Source: Solenopsis invicta (Eukaryota; Arthropoda; Insecta; Hymenoptera; Formicidae). From it: a DNA stretch of 64,000 nucleotides. Position 1 is the first letter of the stretch. Each line of letters opens with the position of its first letter. The notes beneath the pieces were generated by a model that saw only the letters and a program-made list of their open reading frames with translations, did no database searches and had not been told where the DNA came from. The DNA is taken from contig NC_052672.1 in the NCBI RefSeq assembly GCF_016802725.1, forward strand, positions 1,518,749 to 1,582,748. The letters run 5' to 3'. The translations under genes were made by a program, and so were the position numbers. This document shows positions 62,019-64,000 of this stretch, piece after piece.

Positions 62019-62402
62019 CGACAAAAGGGAAACTACATAAAATCACAAGTCTCTCACAATGGCGATTACAATGGCCGTGACTCAAACGATTCGATCTAAG
62101 CGTTGTCACGGACCCGTAACACGTGACTCAGACGATTCGTTCTAGGCGTTGTCACGGACACGTAACACGTGGCCCAGGCGAATAGCCCAAGGCGTTGCCA
62201 CCATTAAAAATATGCCAGATTTTGGCAAGCAAGAAAAACACACCCACACGTTGACACGTCATGTCGTGGCTCAGGCCGGCGGCCTAGGCGTTGCCGCGAC
62301 CTACCAGCAAATGTTGCGATTTAGACGAATAGCCTTAGGCGTCGCCATTGGCATACAAAAATATTGATCACGAGTACTCGATACGAACACATAAAAATAA
62401 AT
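62019..62402 (+). repeat. BEL 3' untranslated region with diverged short repeats
   Basis: No gene. A motif around GGCGTTGTCACGGACACGTAACACGTG recurs in diverged form at about 62,095-62,115, 62,142-62,170, 62,190-62,205, 62,285-62,300 and 62,335-62,350, anchored on AGGCGTTG(T/C)C or GGCGTCGCC. Spacing is about 45-50 bp at the start and irregular after. Confidence 0.65.
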
Positions 62403-62404
62403 GA

Positions 62405-62598
62405 AATCTCATGCGACTAATTATAACGACTCTCTTAGAATCTCATGCGACTAATTATACCGATTCTCTTAGAATCTCATGCGACTAATTATAACGATTT
62501 TCTCTTAGAATCTCATGCGACTAATTATAACGATTCTCTTAGAATCTTATGCGACTAATTGTAACGATTTTCTCAAACCCCATGCGACTAATTGTAAC
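62405..62598 (+). repeat. 34-bp tandem repeat in the BEL 3' region
   Basis: AATCTCATGCGACTAATTATA recurs (truncated here) at 62,405, 62,439, 62,473, 62,509 and 62,543, with a weaker sixth copy at 62,576. Spacings are 34, 34, 36, 34 and 33 bp; the 36-bp unit has a TT insertion in CGATTTTCTC. It ends about 40 bp before the purine tract. Confidence 0.95.
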
Positions 62599-62636
62599 TC
62601 TAGGTTATCATGCGTTTTGATCGGTGCCCTCTCAAC

Positions 62637-62646
62637 GGGGGGAAGA
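62637..62646 (+). other. Polypurine tract of the BEL element
   Basis: GGGGGGAAGA directly precedes the 3' LTR, the position and composition expected for a plus-strand primer. Confidence 0.85.
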
Positions 62647-63139
62647 TGTTGCGTATACATTTTGCTTTACAAGTTTATTTTTCGAAATGAGAGGAATCGA
62701 ACGGGTTTCATGACCGACTCGTTTATTCCTGATAGTACATGTTAAGGCATGCACGGACGGTTAGGCTATCCGCGTCTTTGCATCCGCCCGCGCGCCTACA
62801 AACGGACAGTCGCCGAGCCAAAGGGATGACCAATCAGAATGCGGCTGCCAGGACGAGTACGCAATTTGCTGGAAGGAAAGGAGTGGGATCATCGCAACCC
62901 CGAAAGGATATATATATCGATTGCTTATGGATCAAGATCTCTCTATTTCCTTTCATTCTCGGGTTCGACTGGCTAGCGGCTGTTCGTTGGAACATCAGCA
63001 ATACACAACAAATCATAACCCCGAGAGTGCGTCGCGTTATACTTTTAGATAGTGAATAAGTGTCCTCTCGACAAACACGCAAAGACGTGCATCGATCAAA
63101 ATTACGAGATCGTGCAAAGAAGCGGTAAAGTACCGAACA
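62647..63139 (+). repeat. 3' LTR of the BEL element (493 bp)
   Basis: Matches 56,199-56,690 except for seven substitutions and one inserted T (CGCGTCTTTGC). Starts TGTTGCGTATAC and ends ACCGAACA. Confidence 0.95.
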
Positions 63140-63144
63140 GGAGC
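63140..63144. repeat. Target-site duplication GGAGC, right
   Basis: Identical to 56,194-56,198. The interrupted gypsy sequence resumes directly after it. Confidence 0.92.
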
Positions 63145-64000
63145 GTACAACACGTGAATGCTTAGACCGCATAGAGCAGCTAGACTAAAAACCGAAAATG
63201 ATGATGACTCATCACAGGATGAGAACTTCCCGACAACCGAGGAGGAAGAGCGATTCGAGCGCGAACGTAACGTAGAACGTGAATTGGAATCGGATAGAGA
63301 AAATAATAACCATAATAGTGTCGAAGAACGTGACGTAATGCACATAAGGCTTAACTCGAAAGATGAAGTCACAGTGTCATTACCCAATACAGAATCAGTG
63401 ACGGATAGTTTAAGCGATAGAGAAAGCGAATGCGAGGGGGAAGATCCGGAAAGCGATTCAAAAAGCGAATCCCACGATAATATTAATAGCGATAGAAAGG
63501 TAGAATCAAAAGATGAACCGAGTGACGACAAAAGTACGATTAGTGACATGCCGAGTAGAGATTACGACAAACAAACAGATAATAATTGCGAAAATAACTA
63601 CGATGACGATTATATAGATGATTACGATAACAACACAAACTTAATATACTATCAATGTGATAACCGTGAAAATTATACCAAATACAATAAAAAATATAAC
63701 AAACGCGAAACTTCTAATAACAACAATGATTTGACTCAAACTTCGAGCGACAGTGAAAATAGCGCTAAAAAATACGTAAATTCATTCACGAACAACAAAA
63801 ATCAAAACTACAATAATAATAAACAATTAATATCGTTCGACGATGACAAGTATGACGAATACGAGTCAAATAAGAGTTTAGTAATCTACGGTAATAATAA
63901 ACATACCGCGAATAGACAGATAGAAAGATTATACGACAATCACAATCAAGCAATACCATGGAAAAGAATAAAATTAACGGAGAACGAAATTGAAGATACG
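63145..64000 (+). CDS. Acidic Asn/Ser-rich tail after the gypsy integrase, partial at window end
   Basis: Right of the BEL element the integrase frame resumes for a few codons (TACAACACG), meets TGA at 63,155-63,157, and then ATG 63,158 opens a frame of 281 codons with no stop to the last base. It starts MLRPHRAARLKTENDDDSSQ. The frame is rich in Asp, Glu, Ser and Asn (EGEDPESDSKSESHD, NYDDDYIDDYDNN), with low-complexity, disordered character and a more basic end (PWKRIKLTENEIED). No domain, signal peptide or membrane segment is visible. It may be a C-terminal extension of Pol or the start of a third ORF. The TGA could be a mutated sense codon or the true end of Pol. Function is unknown. Confidence 0.6.

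Larger units (their letters stand above)
56199..63139 (+). mobile_element. BEL/Pao retrotransposon, full length, nested
   Basis: A 6.94-kb element with 492/493-bp LTRs, one long gag-pol region, a repeat-rich 3' untranslated part and a G-rich purine tract. Order: Gag with two Cys/His knuckles, protease, RT with YVDD, RNase H, then integrase; YVDD, the LDTCATANFIT protease and the DUF1759-like Gag point to BEL/Pao. The LTRs differ at seven bases and one indel, about 1.5%, so it is the youngest insertion here. The gag-pol frame has two stops and two frameshifts, so this copy needs proteins from elsewhere to move. Confidence 0.94.
45346..64000 (+). mobile_element. Large AT-rich Ty3/gypsy element, interrupted and incomplete in the window
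   Basis: A Ty3/gypsy element with the order: candidate LTR, primer site (46,144), long leader, 129-aa ORF, gag, long K/N-rich segment, protease, RT, RNase H, integrase, acidic tail. It is split by a BEL element at 56,199-63,139 and leaves the window at 64,000, so the 3' LTR is not seen. The domain order with integrase after RNase H and the YLDD and HHCC motifs support Ty3/gypsy. It already exceeds 11 kb without the BEL insert, long for the group. Many stops and frameshifts show it is dead. The upstream limit is uncertain; the primer site is the firmest left marker. Confidence 0.72.

Noticed and set aside
63037..63549. Minus-strand 170-aa Ser/Leu-rich frame
   Set aside because: Antisense of the acidic tail; GAA/GAT/AGC codons read in reverse give Ser, Phe and Leu runs.
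1..64000. Telomeric (TTAGG)n arrays or rDNA
   Set aside because: No run of TTAGG or its complement, and no rRNA-like sequence, was seen in either array or between elements.

Overview
This is a repeat-only window from an animal nuclear genome, most likely an insect and plausibly an ant or other hymenopteran. That placement is an inference from the retrotransposon lineages (a CsRn1/Kabuki-type Ty3/gypsy element, an AT-rich Ty3/gypsy element and a BEL/Pao element) and from the AT-rich, CpG-containing background. I see no host gene, no rRNA or tRNA gene and no CRISPR array.

Region 1 (1-32,660) is an unbroken tandem array of a 109-bp AT-rich satellite, about 300 monomers. From 1 to about 23.9 kb the array has higher-order structure: multi-monomer blocks recur at offsets of 2,725 bp (25 monomers), 2,180/2,169 bp (20 monomers, with an 11-bp deletion in one copy), and 2,941-3,159 then 2,711 bp (about 25-29 monomers). 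From about 23.9 to 31.9 kb the monomers are more diverged and mainly alternate between two types. The last 750 bp are strongly decayed. This is what a centromeric or pericentromeric array looks like where it meets its edge.

Region 2 (32,661-44,742) is a GC-rich composite minisatellite. A roughly 58-bp constant module alternates with a variable number of 19-bp modules. It is split by a degenerate CsRn1/Kabuki-like element (33,853-38,739) with 272/270-bp LTRs, a GGCC target duplication, a tRNA-Trp-type primer site and an odd 186-bp tandem duplication that leaves an extra LTR stub at its 3' end.

Region 3 (44,743-56,198, resuming at 63,140) is AT-rich. It holds a large Ty3/gypsy element: a probable LTR, a TGGCGACCG primer site at 46,144, a leader of about 3.2 kb, an unrecognised 129-aa ORF, a decayed gag, a lysine/asparagine-rich stretch of about 1.8 kb between gag and protease, then PR-RT-RNase H-IN. 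After the integrase an acidic, Asn/Ser-rich frame stays open for 281 codons and runs off the window end.

Region 4 (56,199-63,139) is a young BEL/Pao element (492/493-bp LTRs, about 1.5% apart) nested in the integrase tail of the gypsy element, with a GGAGC target duplication. Deleting the BEL element and one target copy restores one reading frame across the site. All three elements carry stops or frameshifts and look non-autonomous. The LTR comparisons give a relative age order: CsRn1-like insertion (about 6% LTR divergence) older than BEL, and the AT-rich gypsy necessarily older than BEL.
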